Positions 1 to 8,787 are shown, numbered from the stretch's first letter. The stretch is 64,000 nucleotides of DNA from Hymenobacter rubidus (GCF_016734815.1 NZ_JAERQF010000023.1:1-64000), one strand, 5' to 3'. Translations and numbers: made by a program. The notes: generated by a model not told the origin, from the letters alone.

Positions 1-218
1 CGGGCACGAACTCGCGTCCTTACTCACCCTCCACTTTCACCTGCTCGATTCGCAACCCACTTCGTGACGGGTATAATATGCTTTGCTTAATGAAGAATGA
101 GGAATGAAGAATTTGGCCGCAACGCCCGAAGGACGGAACATTAGGCGGGCATCTTCCTTATACTCATTCTTCATTCTTCATTCTTCATTCTTCATTCTTC
201 ATTAAGCGAAGCGTTCAA
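1..218. other. left-edge intergenic region with a large inverted repeat
   Basis: No complete gene is visible. Two short frames end here: a + strand frame stopping at 65-67 and a - strand frame stopping near 17-19. Either could be the tail of a gene outside the window, and I cannot choose between them. The rest is the repeat at 80-212, which runs almost to the start codon of the SDR gene at 219. Confidence 0.5.
80..212. repeat. inverted repeat with 5x ATTCTTC heptamer array
   Basis: The left arm (80-112) is built from AATGAAG/AATGAGG units. The right arm contains five perfect tandem ATTCTTC heptamers at 166-200, followed by ATTAAGCGAAGC. The outer ends GCTTTGCTTAAT and ATTAAGCGAAGC are complementary with one mismatch. 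The array forms most of the 5' leader of the following SDR gene. Heptamer arrays can change copy number by slippage. Confidence 0.8.
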
Positions 219-935
219 ATGGAATCTCTGCAAGGAAAAATCGCCCTCGTAACGGGTGCTGGCAAAGGCATTGGCCGGGCCGTGGCCCTGGCCCTCGCGG
301 CCGAAGGCGTGCAAGTAGGCCTGCTGTCGCGCACCGATAGCGACCTGCAAGCCGTGGCCGCCGAAATTATTGCGGCCGGTGGCTCGGCTGCTACAGTGGT
401 GGCTGACGTGGCCGACCGCACGGCCGTGAACGTGGCCGTGGCCAAAATTCACCAAGACCTGGGCCCGATTGACATTCTCATCAACAATGCCGGCATTGGC
501 CATTTTGCCAAGTTTTTGGAGATGGAGCCGGAGCAGTGGGAGCACATCATTCAGGTGAATGTGTTCGGCACGTACTACGCCACGCGGGCCGTGCTGCCTG
601 ATATGATTTCGCGCCAGACCGGCGACATCATCAATATTTCTTCTACTTCCGGGCAGCGGGCCGCCGCTGGCACCAGCGCCTACAGCGCCTCCAAATTTGC
701 CCTTATGGGCCTCACCGAGGCGCTGATGCAGGAAGTGCGCAAGCACAACATCCGCGTCACGGCCCTCACGCCCAGCACCGTGGCCACCCCCCTGGCCATT
801 GGCAACGGCCTCACCGACGGCAACCCGGAGAAGGTGATGCAGCCGGAGGACTTGGCTGAAATCATCGTGGCGCAGCTGAAGCTGAACCGACGCATCTTCA
901 TCAAAGAAGCCGGTATGTGGTCAACAAACCCGTAA
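219..935 (+). CDS. SDR family oxidoreductase (3-oxoacyl-ACP reductase-like)
   Basis: This is a 238-residue classical short-chain dehydrogenase, a cytosolic NAD(P)(H)-dependent enzyme. Visible family marks are the Rossmann motif TGAGKGIG (residues 12-19), NNAG (89-92), and the catalytic set Asn114, Ser142, Tyr155 and Lys159 in YSASK. The length is normal for the family. Closest by eye to FabG-like 3-ketoacyl reductases, but the substrate cannot be read from sequence. It may be followed by rpiA on the same strand, although the 76-bp gap and a GC hairpin at 963-983 leave co-transcription open. The start is the first ATG after the heptamer repeat; no Shine-Dalgarno is obvious. Confidence 0.88.
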   Translation: MESLQGKIALVTGAGKGIGRAVALALAAEGVQVGLLSRTDSDLQAVAAEIIAAGGSAATVVADVADRTAVNVAVAKIHQDLGPIDILINNAGIGHFAKFLEMEPEQWEHIIQVNVFGTYYATRAVLPDMISRQTGDIINISSTSGQRAAAGTSAYSASKFALMGLTEALMQEVRKHNIRVTALTPSTVATPLAIGNGLTDGNPEKVMQPEDLAEIIVAQLKLNRRIFIKEAGMWSTNP

Positions 936-1011
936 TTCGGGCCTGAAACCAAGTTGGAGTGGCCCCGCAGCTTTAATGCGGGGTCGCTCCGGCTACGCCA
1001 ATGTCACGCCC

Positions 1012-1761
1012 ATGTCAAGCCCGAAAACCCAGGAACAATTAGCTCAGGAAAAACAATTGGTGGCGGCAACGGCTGCCGGCTGGGTGCGCGATGGCATGGT
1101 GCTGGGGCTGGGCACGGGCAGCACGGCGGCGCCTTTCATTGAGCTGCTGGGGCAGCGGGTGCGCGAAGAGGGACTGCGTATTCAGGCCACGGCCACGTCC
1201 AAAGCCAGCGACGAGCTGGCCCGCCGCGTGGGCATCCCGATGGTGGAGCCCCGGCGCGGCCTGCGCTTCGACCTAACCGTGGACGGGGCCGACGAGTTGG
1301 ACACCCAACTGCGCCTCATCAAAGGGGGCGGCGGGGCTTTGCTGCGCGAGAAAGTCATTGCTACCGCTTCGGATTATTTGCTCATCGTGGCCGATTCGTC
1401 CAAGGCCGTGGCGCAGCTGGGCCGCTTCCCGCTGCCGCTGGAAGTGGTGCCCTTCGCCCTACCCTGGGTGATGGATGCCGTGGCCGCCCTCGGCGGTGCT
1501 CCCATAGTGCGGGTAAACAAGCTCAAGCCGGATGAATTGGCCCAATCCGACCAAGGTAACCTGCTGGTCGATTGTCATTTCGAAGCCATTGCCGACCCGC
1601 AGGCGTTGGCGCAGCAGCTGCAACCCATCCCCGGCCTGGTAGAGCACGGCCTGTTCCTGGGCCTGGCGCGGGCTGCCGTGGTGGTGCAAGGTGAGGCAGT
1701 GCAGGTGCTGCGGCCCGGCTTAGCGGCAGTGGCAGCGACCACCTTTGCCGACCTGCCGTAG
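1012..1761 (+). CDS. rpiA: ribose-5-phosphate isomerase A
   Basis: Interconverts ribose 5-phosphate and ribulose 5-phosphate in the pentose phosphate pathway. The 249-residue product has the RpiA phosphate-binding loop GLGTGSTA (residues 32-39), the active-site DGADE (91-95), and KGGGGALLREK (104-114) with the catalytic Glu. The frame is open from 976, but I chose ATG 1012 because the protein from there has the normal RpiA length and the upstream 12 residues are not family-like. It lies on the opposite strand from gnd-zwf-pgl about 2 kb away, so the oxidative branch and its isomerase are neighbours here. Confidence 0.95.
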   Translation: MSSPKTQEQLAQEKQLVAATAAGWVRDGMVLGLGTGSTAAPFIELLGQRVREEGLRIQATATSKASDELARRVGIPMVEPRRGLRFDLTVDGADELDTQLRLIKGGGGALLREKVIATASDYLLIVADSSKAVAQLGRFPLPLEVVPFALPWVMDAVAALGGAPIVRVNKLKPDELAQSDQGNLLVDCHFEAIADPQALAQQLQPIPGLVEHGLFLGLARAAVVVQGEAVQVLRPGLAAVAATTFADLP

Positions 1762-1800
1762 CGCCTCAGCCTGATAAGGTCATCCTTTTTCCGATATTTT

Positions 1801-2676
1801 ATGCCCGATGCGGCTCGGTTTTCACTGCCGGCGGTGCCCGCCGTGCTGCTCTCCATTGTGAGCGTGCAGGGCGGGGCCGCCATTGCCAAAGGCTTGTTTC
1901 CGCTGCTGGGTGCGGCCGGCACCACCAGCCTGCGCATTGGCTTGTCGGCGCTGGTGTTGCTGGTCGTGGTGCGCCCGCGGCTAGGGGCGTTGCGCCCGGC
2001 GCAGTGGCGGGCGGTGGTGCCCTACGGCCTGGCCCTGGGCCTTATGAATTTCCTGTTCTACTGCGCGCTGGCTCGCATCCCGCTGGGTTTGGCCGTAACG
2101 CTTGAATTCGTTGGGCCGCTGGGCTTGGCGCTGGCCGGCTCGCGCCGCTGGACCGATGCCGTGTGGGCCGTGCTGGCTGGAGCGGGCATCGCCCTGATTG
2201 CGCCCTGGCACGGCCACGGCCTCGATTTGCCGGGCCTCGCCTTTGCCCTGGCCGCCGGTGGCTGCTGGGCCATTTACATTGTGCTGGGTCGGCGCACGGC
2301 GGCCGTGCTGCCGGGCCAGCAAGCCGTGGCCATCGGGATGCTGTTTGCGGCTTTGCCGGTGCTGCCGTTCGGAATAGCTAGCGGTAGTTTGCTCGGGCTG
2401 ACGCCACACTTGCTGCTGTTGGGCGTGCTGCTTGCGTTGTTTTCCAGCGTGCTGCCTTTCTCGCTCGAAATGCAGGCGTTGCGCACGCTGCCCACACGCA
2501 CGTTTAGCATTCTAATGAGTCTGGAGCCCGTGGCGGCGGCCATTTCCGGCTGGCTGCTGCTGGGCGAGCGGCTGCTTTGGGGCCAGTGGCTGGCCGTTGG
2601 CTTTATTGTGGTTGCCAGTGTAGGAGCAACTCTAACAACGAGTAATCAGCCTTCAGCGGTTGCTTCAGTTGATTAA
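1801..2676 (+). CDS. EamA/DMT family transporter (RhtA-like)
   Basis: A 291-residue inner-membrane protein with about ten hydrophobic segments in two EamA repeats, the drug/metabolite transporter fold. The first half carries residues typical of RhtA/YdcZ-like exporters (GLMNFLFYCALARIPLGLAV), and the second half ends with a MSLEPVAAAISGWLLLGE stretch that is very characteristic of EamA domains. Likely exports amino acids or other metabolites; the substrate is unknown. It begins 39 bp after rpiA and may share its transcript. Downstream are two palindromic repeats before the convergent pgl gene. Confidence 0.85.
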   Translation: MPDAARFSLPAVPAVLLSIVSVQGGAAIAKGLFPLLGAAGTTSLRIGLSALVLLVVVRPRLGALRPAQWRAVVPYGLALGLMNFLFYCALARIPLGLAVTLEFVGPLGLALAGSRRWTDAVWAVLAGAGIALIAPWHGHGLDLPGLAFALAAGGCWAIYIVLGRRTAAVLPGQQAVAIGMLFAALPVLPFGIASGSLLGLTPHLLLLGVLLALFSSVLPFSLEMQALRTLPTRTFSILMSLEPVAAAISGWLLLGERLLWGQWLAVGFIVVASVGATLTTSNQPSAVASVD

Positions 2677-2697
2677 AGCGGTTTCGGGGTCGCAGCA

Positions 2698-2777
2698 AGT
2701 AGCGCGAACTTTGTAGTTCGCGTCGCCGCGCCGTTCGGTTGTCGTTCTGGGACGCGAACTACACAGTTCGCGCTACT
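2698..2777. repeat. family 3 palindromic element (GTAGCGCGAACT type)
   Basis: An 80-bp inverted repeat with arms AGTAGCGCGAACT and AGTTCGCGCTACT, each arm itself containing a small palindrome (GCGAACTttgtAGTTCGC). A related but diverged copy is at 46107-46180. No coding sequence. Confidence 0.8.
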
Positions 2778-2844
2778 GCCGTTGCTTCTGACTGTACACG
2801 GGTGCCGAAATCGCCCTAGGCTACATGGTTTGCCAAAAAGCCCC

Positions 2845-2931
2845 TCATGCTGAGCGCAGCCGAAGCATCTCTACCGAGAGAGTAATTCAATTACTGCTGC
2901 GGTAGAGATGCTTCGGCTGCGCTCAGCATGA
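2845..2931. repeat. family 1 palindromic element
   Basis: Near-perfect palindrome with arms starting TCATGCTGAGCGCAGCCGAA and a central AGTAATTCAATTACT palindrome. It lies between the convergent 3' ends of the DMT transporter and pgl. Seventeen related copies occur in this window. Confidence 0.92.
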
Positions 2932-2949
2932 CGTTCCTTCTTTGTAGCG

Positions 2950-3672
2950 CTAGTGCAGTTCTGCTCCCGCTGCCTTGTCCAAAAACCAGTGCGCCTCGCC
3001 CTCGGCGGGTGCGATAAGCTGCGCCGGATACTGCTCAATATCCCGTTCGCCCTTCAGCACACGGCGCACGGCCGCCGCTTTGTCGGCCCCGAAGACGAGG
3101 AAGGCCACGGCGCGCGCCTGGTTGATGAGTGGAGCCGTGAGCGTGATGCGTTCGGCGTTTAGCTCTTCTACAAAAACGGCTTCGGCGCTGGCGGTGGCAA
3201 CGTGCAGCACGGCCGTGTGCGGAAACAGCGAAGCAGTGTGCGAATTATCACCCAACCCCAACAGTATCAGGTCGAAGCGCGCTGCTTCCGGGCCGAAAAA
3301 GTTGTTGATGGCCTGGGTGTAGGCCTGGGCGGCCTCCTCGGGTTCGAGCCGGGTGTTTACCGGAAAGACGTTGGCCGACGGAATGTGCAGCGGGTCGAGC
3401 AGGGCGGTTTTGGCCATCAGGAAATTGCTCTGTGGGTCATCGGCGGGTACGTCGCGCTCATCGCCGAAAAAGAAAAAGACCTGTGCCCAAGGCACCCGCT
3501 CGCGGTAGGCGCCCGAAGCCAGCAGCTCGTACAGTTTTTTGGGCGAGCTGCCGCCGGAAAGGGCCACCGTAAACCGGCCGCGCGCCGCCACCGCCTGGTG
3601 GGCCTGCTCCACAAAGAAATCGGCCAAGTGCTGCAATACTTCGGCAACCGAATCGAAAACGTGCTGGGGCAT
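2950..3672 (-). CDS. pgl: 6-phosphogluconolactonase
   Basis: Hydrolyses 6-phosphogluconolactone to 6-phosphogluconate, step two of the oxidative pentose phosphate pathway. The 240-residue product is the NagB-like (DevB) type of lactonase: LSGGSSPKKLYELL near residue 38, FFGDERDVPADDPQSN near 70, and the GLGDNSHTASLFP loop near 140. It starts 2 bp after the zwf stop codon, so the two genes are surely co-transcribed and probably translationally coupled. ATG 3672 gives the normal family length. Confidence 0.95.
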   Translation of the reverse strand: MPQHVFDSVAEVLQHLADFFVEQAHQAVAARGRFTVALSGGSSPKKLYELLASGAYRERVPWAQVFFFFGDERDVPADDPQSNFLMAKTALLDPLHIPSANVFPVNTRLEPEEAAQAYTQAINNFFGPEAARFDLILLGLGDNSHTASLFPHTAVLHVATASAEAVFVEELNAERITLTAPLINQARAVAFLVFGADKAAAVRRVLKGERDIEQYPAQLIAPAEGEAHWFLDKAAGAELH

Positions 3673-3674
3673 GG

Positions 3675-5189
3675 CTATTTCTTCCCGTTAAGCGGCAGCG
3701 TAAACCAATGGAAGCCGTCGCGGGCCACCAGCGCTTCGGCCACTTCCGGGCCCCACGAGTCGGCCGAATAGTTGGGGAAGCTCATGCTGGGGCGGTTTTG
3801 CCAGGACGTGAGGATGGGCATTACCAAATCCCAGGCTTCTTCCACTTGGTCGCCGCGCATAAACAGGGTCTGGTCGCCGAGCATGGTGTCGAGCAGCAGC
3901 GTTTCGTAGGCCTCGGGCGTTTCGGTGGTGTAGGTGCCGTCGTAGTCAAACACCATGTCCACAGTGTTCAGCATCATGTCGAGGCCGGGGCGCTTGGCCT
4001 GCACTTGCAGGCGGATGCTCATCTCGGGCTGAATGCTGATAATGAGGCGGTTCTTGCGCCAGCCTTCCGCCGTTTCGGCCGGGAAAATAACGTGCGGCAC
4101 GTCCTTGAACTGGATGGTGATGATGGAGGCCGAGCGGTGCAAACGCTTGCCGGTGCGCACATAAAACGGCACCCCTTGCCAGCGCCAGTTGTCCACAAAA
4201 AACTTCACCGCCGCGAAGGTTTCGGTGCTGGACGTGGGGTTGGCGTCGGGCTCTTCGCGGTAGCCGGGCACCTGTTTGCCCTCAATCCAGCCGGGGCCGT
4301 ACTGCCCGCGCACCGCCGACTCACGCACCATTTCGGGCGTGAAGCGGCGCATGGCCCGCAGCACGTCCACCTTGCGGTTGCGCACCTCATCGGCCGTAAA
4401 ATTCACAGGCGGCTCCATAGCCACCAGGCACAGCAGCTGCAGCAGGTGGTTCTGAATCATGTCGCGCAGAGCGCCGGAGCCGTCATAATAGCCCGTGCGC
4501 TCGCCCACGCCCAACTGCTCGGTCACCGAAATCTGGACGTGCTCGATGGTGTTGCGGTTCCAGAGCGGCTCCATGATGGCGTTGGCGAAGCGGAAGGCCA
4601 TGATGTTCTGCACCGTTTCCTTGCCCAGGTAGTGGTCGATGCGGTAAATCTGCCGTTCCTCGTAGTGCTCGGCCAATAGCTGGTTCAGGGCCCGCGCCGA
4701 CTTCAAATCGTGCCCAAACGGCTTTTCAATCACAATGCGCACGCGGGACGGGTCGTCCTCGGTGTGGCTTTTGGCAATGCCGGTGGCAATGATGGGGAAG
4801 AATTCCGGCGCCACGGCCAGGTAGTAAATGACGTTGGCCGGAGTGGCCCATTCCTGCTCAAAAGCGGCAATGCGCTGGCCAAATTCCTCGTAAGCGGCCG
4901 GCGTTTTCACGTCGGCCACCTGGTAGAATATGTGGGGCGCAAATTTCTCCCAGGCATCTTTTTGGGCCTTGCCGCTGCGCGAAAACTGGTTGATATCGGC
5001 CTGCAGCTTGGCCCTGAATTCCTCGTCGGTGAGCTTGGTGCGGCCCGTGCCGATGATGGCAAACTGCGCGGGCAGCCAGCCATCGAGGAACAAATTATAC
5101 AGCGCCGGCGAGAGCTTGCGGGCGTTCAGGTCCCCGGTGCCGCCAAAAATGACGAATACGGTGGGGGGAATAGTCGTTTTGGTACTCAT
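3675..5189 (-). CDS. zwf: glucose-6-phosphate dehydrogenase
   Basis: NADP-dependent entry enzyme of the oxidative pentose phosphate pathway. The 504-residue product has the nucleotide-binding loop GGTGDL (residues 16-21), EKPFG (155-159) and the active-site signature RIDHYLGKE (183-191). The frame is open to 5270, but that extension runs into a palindromic repeat and has no family similarity, so I placed the start at ATG 5189 (MSTKTTIPP), which gives normal length. It sits between gnd upstream and pgl downstream on the same strand. A nested pair of repeats separates it from gnd. Confidence 0.95.
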   Translation of the reverse strand: MSTKTTIPPTVFVIFGGTGDLNARKLSPALYNLFLDGWLPAQFAIIGTGRTKLTDEEFRAKLQADINQFSRSGKAQKDAWEKFAPHIFYQVADVKTPAAYEEFGQRIAAFEQEWATPANVIYYLAVAPEFFPIIATGIAKSHTEDDPSRVRIVIEKPFGHDLKSARALNQLLAEHYEERQIYRIDHYLGKETVQNIMAFRFANAIMEPLWNRNTIEHVQISVTEQLGVGERTGYYDGSGALRDMIQNHLLQLLCLVAMEPPVNFTADEVRNRKVDVLRAMRRFTPEMVRESAVRGQYGPGWIEGKQVPGYREEPDANPTSSTETFAAVKFFVDNWRWQGVPFYVRTGKRLHRSASIITIQFKDVPHVIFPAETAEGWRKNRLIISIQPEMSIRLQVQAKRPGLDMMLNTVDMVFDYDGTYTTETPEAYETLLLDTMLGDQTLFMRGDQVEEAWDLVMPILTSWQNRPSMSFPNYSADSWGPEVAEALVARDGFHWFTLPLNGKK

Positions 5190-5247
5190 TGCGTTAGGAG
5201 CGGCGTAAGGAGAGATGATGGCAGGGTATGTAGAAGGCAAAAGAACG

Positions 5248-5437
5248 TCATGCAGAGCGCCGCGAAGCATCTCGCATGGGATAGTAATTTAAGTCGTCTG
5301 TCATCCTGAGCTTGCGAAGGACCTTTTCACCGTAGAACGATTTACAGTAATTCAAACGGCGCTAACAGGATAAGGTCCTTCGCTGCGCTCAGGATGACAC
5401 ACGGCGCACGCGAGATGCTTCGCGGCGCTCTGTATGA
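5248..5437. repeat. family 1 palindromic element interrupted by a second copy
   Basis: The outer arms TCATGCAGAGCGCCGCGAAG (5248 on) and their complement ending CTCTGTATGA (5437) belong to the GAAGCATCTC subtype. Between them sits a complete second element of the GAAGGACCTT subtype (5301-5397). The outer element is therefore 190 bp instead of about 90. It lies inside the gnd-zwf gene pair. Confidence 0.9.
5301..5397. repeat. family 1 palindromic element, inner copy (GGACCTT subtype)
   Basis: Complete 97-bp element with arms TCATCCTGAGCTTGCGAAGG and the matching complement ending CGCTCAGGATGA, wholly contained in the element at 5248-5437. The same subtype recurs at 11689-11788 and 16318-16402. 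Confidence 0.92.
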
Positions 5438-5461
5438 CGTTCTTTTCTTAGTTGCGAAAGG

Positions 5462-6961
5462 CTAGCTGTTGGGCTTCACCGGCTCTTTGGTCGAGCCGTG
5501 CTCTTCCACTTGCGCATTTTGCTTGTTGGCGGCGTCCTCGTGCTCGGGCGTCCATTGGGTATGGAATACGCCTTCCTTGCCAATCAATTCGTAGGTGTGC
5601 GCGCCAAAATAGTCGCGTTGGGCTTGAATCAAATTCGAAGGCATACGGGCGGTGCGGAAGGTATCGAAGTAGCTCAGCGACGCGGCGTAGGCCGGCAGGG
5701 CCAGGCCCGCTGTGACTGCGGCGGCCACCACGGCGCGGGCACCGGGCACGGCTTCGTTCACCAGTTTTTGCACCTGGCCGTCCAGCAGCAGGTGGGCCAG
5801 GTCGGGCGTTTGCTGGTAGGCATTGAAAATCTCATTCAAAAAGCCCGAGCGGATGATGCAGCCGCCACGCCAGATTTTAGCAATTTCGGCCAGCTGCAAT
5901 TCATACGAATAATCCTTAGATGCCTTGGCCAGCAGGTGCATCCCTTGGGCGTAGGTGATGACCATGCTGAAGTAGAACGCCTGCTCCAGCTGCGCCAAAA
6001 ACGCCTCGCGCTCCACCGGGAGCGCGCCGGCCTCGGGGCCGTACAGGCCCGCCAGTTGCCCGCGCAAGGCCTTGTATTTGGATAAGTCGCGCATGGCCAC
6101 AGCCGTGTCCACGGTCGGGAGGGGTACTTCCAGGTCCATGGCTACCTGCGAAGTCCATTTGCCCGTGCCCTTGGCGCGGGCTTCGTCCTTGATGTCGTCG
6201 AGCAGCAGGTGGTCGGTATTGGGCGCGATGAAGCCAAAAATGTCCTTCGTAATATCGAGTAGGAAAGACTGCAGGCGGCCCGCGTTCCATTGCGTGAATA
6301 CCTGGCCGATGGCGGCGTTGTCCAAGCCCAGGCCGGTTTTCAGCACGGCGTAGGTTTCGGCAATGAGCTGCATCAGGCCGTACTCGATGCCGTTGTGCAC
6401 CATTTTCACGAAGTGGCCGGCTGCGCCGGGGCCAATGTAGGTCACGCAGGGCTGGCCATCCACCTGCGCGGCAATGGCCTCAAACATGGGCTGCATCACC
6501 GCGTAGGCCTGCTTATCGCCGCCGGGCATCATGCTCGGGCCAAAGCGGGCCCCTTCCTCACCGCCGCTCACGCCCATGCCGAAGAAGTGAAAGCCAGCGG
6601 CTTCCACCGCTTTGGCCCGCCGCTCGGTGTCGGTGAAATGCGAGTTGCCGCCGTCGATGATGATATCGCCGGGGGCGAGTAGTGGCTCTAGCTCCGCAAT
6701 CACGCTGTCCACAATGGGGCCGGCAGGCACCAGCATCATCACCGCGCGCGGGGTCCTGATGCTAGCCAGGAAGCCGGCCAGGTCCGGAAACCCTTCGGCG
6801 GGCTTGCCGGCGCCTTCTTTGGCCAGGAGGCCGATTTTGTTGGGGTCTTTGTCGTAGCCCGCTACGGAGAAGCCGTGGTCGGCCAGGTTCAGCAGCAGGT
6901 TGCGGCCCATGGTGCCGAGGCCAATCATGCCAAAAGAATGATTCGGGGAAGTTGTGCTCAT
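5462..6961 (-). CDS. gnd: 6-phosphogluconate dehydrogenase (decarboxylating)
   Basis: Converts 6-phosphogluconate to ribulose 5-phosphate with CO2 release and NADPH formation. The 499-residue product has the dinucleotide loop GLGTMG (residues 14-19), DGGNSHF, SGGEEGARFGPSMMPGG, and the 6PGDH signature around KGTGKW. It is slightly longer than the roughly 470-residue enzymes because of a charged C-terminal tail (EHEDAANKQNAQVEEHGSTK). The frame is open to 7315, but the extra N-terminus overlaps the divergent AraC gene and is not family-like; ATG 6961 (MSTTSPNHSF) is the clear start. First gene of the gnd-zwf-pgl run. Confidence 0.95.
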   Translation of the reverse strand: MSTTSPNHSFGMIGLGTMGRNLLLNLADHGFSVAGYDKDPNKIGLLAKEGAGKPAEGFPDLAGFLASIRTPRAVMMLVPAGPIVDSVIAELEPLLAPGDIIIDGGNSHFTDTERRAKAVEAAGFHFFGMGVSGGEEGARFGPSMMPGGDKQAYAVMQPMFEAIAAQVDGQPCVTYIGPGAAGHFVKMVHNGIEYGLMQLIAETYAVLKTGLGLDNAAIGQVFTQWNAGRLQSFLLDITKDIFGFIAPNTDHLLLDDIKDEARAKGTGKWTSQVAMDLEVPLPTVDTAVAMRDLSKYKALRGQLAGLYGPEAGALPVEREAFLAQLEQAFYFSMVITYAQGMHLLAKASKDYSYELQLAEIAKIWRGGCIIRSGFLNEIFNAYQQTPDLAHLLLDGQVQKLVNEAVPGARAVVAAAVTAGLALPAYAASLSYFDTFRTARMPSNLIQAQRDYFGAHTYELIGKEGVFHTQWTPEHEDAANKQNAQVEEHGSTKEPVKPNS

Positions 6962-7147
6962 CAGAAAAGAGGAAGTGTTAGAAGCAAGGTTCAGGTCAGC
7001 CAAACGAGTTACGGCAAAAAAAGGAGAAACCGATGCAAAAGTTTCGGCAAGGTCGGGATTGGAGAGCAGTAAAGAGTTAGTACCTTGACGCATGGTGCCG
7101 GCCCGCAGAGGTATTGCCGCCGCTGACAATGCCTGCAACCAGACGAT

Positions 7148-7987
7148 ATGGAAACCGCCGCTTTGCAAACGATTTTGCCCAGGGCTAGTTTGCAGGAGTG
7201 CGTGCGCGAGTACCAAGTGTTCCGGTTCGTGTTCGACAAGGGAACCACGCCGCCGCCCAAGCTGCACGCGCCCCGCCCTGAGCACTGCCTGACTTTTTAT
7301 GCGCGGGAGGGCCAAAAATTCAGCAGCTTAGCGGGAGACGATATTAGGGAATACCCGCCGTGCGTGGTGAGTGGCCTGCTGAACCGCCCGATTTATCGGT
7401 ATGGCGCCCACGATTTTTGGGCCATCAAAGTGGTGTTGCGTCCCGGTGCGTTTTTCCGGCTGCTCCACATTCCCGCTACCCACCTTACCAACACATTTAT
7501 CAACGCCGAAGACGTGTGGGGAACACCGGTAAGACGCGTGTGCGAGCGGGTGGCCAATAGCACCAACCTGGCGGAGATGCTGGCCATTATCGAGGTTTTT
7601 TTGGAGTCACTGGCTCGAAAAACCCTGGCCTCGCCGCAACCTATTGATAGGGCGGTGATGAGCCTGGCTGGCGTTGGGGCCGCCCATTCCGTCGAAACCT
7701 TGGCCAATCAAGCCTGCCTGAGCCTGCGGCAATTCATCCGGAAATTTGAAGAGCGCATCGGCGTAAGCGCCACCACCTATCAGCGCATCGTGCGCTTCGA
7801 TAAGGCCTTTCGCTTAAAAAACAACCGGCCGACTGCCGACTGGCTGTCCGTTGCGTTGGCCACGGGCTATTGCGATTACCAGCATCTGGCCAAGGATTTT
7901 AAAGCGTTTACCACCTTTACGCCCCCAGCGTTCTACGAAATCGAGCAAACTTCGCCGGAGCGAAAGTTCGGGCTGCACGAGGGGTGA
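7148..7987 (+). CDS. AraC family transcriptional regulator
   Basis: A 279-residue regulator. The N-terminal part (to about residue 165) resembles the cupin-like sensor found in many short AraC proteins of Bacteroidota (FYAREGQKF, then GLLNRPIYR and VVLRPGAFFRLL). The C-terminal part has the two AraC helix-turn-helices: SVETLANQACLSLRQFIRKFEERIG and the second with ALATGYCDYQHLAKDFKAFTTFTP. It is divergent from gnd with 186 bp between starts, and is followed by a cupin gene on the same strand; either could be a target. The effector is unknown. Confidence 0.9.
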   Translation: METAALQTILPRASLQECVREYQVFRFVFDKGTTPPPKLHAPRPEHCLTFYAREGQKFSSLAGDDIREYPPCVVSGLLNRPIYRYGAHDFWAIKVVLRPGAFFRLLHIPATHLTNTFINAEDVWGTPVRRVCERVANSTNLAEMLAIIEVFLESLARKTLASPQPIDRAVMSLAGVGAAHSVETLANQACLSLRQFIRKFEERIGVSATTYQRIVRFDKAFRLKNNRPTADWLSVALATGYCDYQHLAKDFKAFTTFTPPAFYEIEQTSPERKFGLHEG

Positions 7988-8028
7988 GAATGTCACTTTT
8001 GTACCACCAGCGGGCGGCGGGCGGGGCC

Positions 8029-8036
8029 TAGTTTTG
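8029..8036 (+). promoter_or_regulatory. TAnnTTTG promoter box for the cupin gene
   Basis: TAGTTTTG matches the Bacteroidota -7 consensus exactly and lies 32 bp before the start codon at 8069. A TTG further upstream is spaced somewhat wider than usual, so the -33 box is uncertain. Confidence 0.5.
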
Positions 8037-8068
8037 TTGCCATTACCTCACTTACTTATGGCAACGAC

Positions 8069-8686
8069 ATGGAACGCAGAAACTTTTTGGCTGCTGGATT
8101 GCTCGGCGGGGCAACTATGCTAAGCGCGCCTCCCACGGTTTGGGCCAGCGGCCCCGAAACCGACCCGCCGGCCGCGCCTTTTTACATCGCGCCCCGCGCC
8201 CCGCTGGCCGCTGGCCCAGGCAACGTGGACGTACGCACGCTGGTGCACGCCGTCCAAACCAACGGTCAGTTTTCGAACGTGGAAGTGGCCGTAGGGCCGA
8301 AGCAGATGGGGCCCGCCCCGCATTTGCACCACCACCTAGACGAGTTAATGTACGTGGTGGAAGGCACGGCCACGGTGATGATTGGAACCGAGATATACGA
8401 GGTTCAAGCCGGTGGCTGGAACTTTCGGCCGCGTGGCGTGCCGCACACGTTCTGGAACGCCACGAACGGTACTCTACGCTTCATTGACTGTTTTTTTAAT
8501 CAAAATTTCGAGGAATACCTCGACGAGCTGTTCCACCGCATCATCCCCGACATGTTGCGGAAAAAGCTCACCCCCGCTGCCCCCGAAATAGCTGCCAGGC
8601 TAACTGCGCTGGACGAGAAATTCGGCGTAAAATGGTTTCCCGAACAGCGCCAGCATTTGGTAGACAAGTATGGCCTGAAGGCGTAG
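8069..8686 (+). CDS. Tat-exported cupin domain protein
   Basis: A 205-residue protein that begins with MERRNFLAAGLLGG, a twin-arginine-type signal (RRNFL) with a short hydrophobic stretch and a likely cleavage around WASG. The mature part is a single cupin: PHLHHHLDELMYVVEG supplies metal-binding His and Glu residues, and PRGVPHTFWN supplies the second-motif His. The C-terminal 60 residues form a helical tail. Probably a periplasmic metal-binding enzyme or sugar-binding protein; cupins are too diverse to name a substrate. A good -7 box lies upstream, so it is probably transcribed alone. Confidence 0.85.
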   Translation: MERRNFLAAGLLGGATMLSAPPTVWASGPETDPPAAPFYIAPRAPLAAGPGNVDVRTLVHAVQTNGQFSNVEVAVGPKQMGPAPHLHHHLDELMYVVEGTATVMIGTEIYEVQAGGWNFRPRGVPHTFWNATNGTLRFIDCFFNQNFEEYLDELFHRIIPDMLRKKLTPAAPEIAARLTALDEKFGVKWFPEQRQHLVDKYGLKA

Positions 8687-8787
8687 CGGCGGCCCCGCCG
8701 GGTGCCAAACGCCTACAAAATGCTGCACCACCCAGGCATCCGGTTGTATTTAGGCACGCTGTTGGCGCGGCCTGACTTAAAATGCCT

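Noticed and set aside
2..67. C-terminal end of a + strand gene at the left edge
   Set aside because: About 21 codons open to a TGA, but the reverse strand offers an equally good short end (stop near 17-19), so neither can be supported.
963..983. CCCCGCA/TGCGGGG hairpin as terminator of the SDR gene
   Set aside because: Only a 7-bp stem and no T-run follows; it may be a leader hairpin of rpiA, but I cannot support a role.
2845..2931. Family 1 elements as simple terminators
   Set aside because: Several lie inside operons, and none ends in a T-run; true terminators with T-runs exist separately at 34514, 35242, 40951, 42911 and 52540.
6962..7315. N-terminal extension of gnd
   Set aside because: The frame is open, but the added residues do not resemble 6PGDH and overlap the divergent AraC gene; ATG 6961 gives the proper start.
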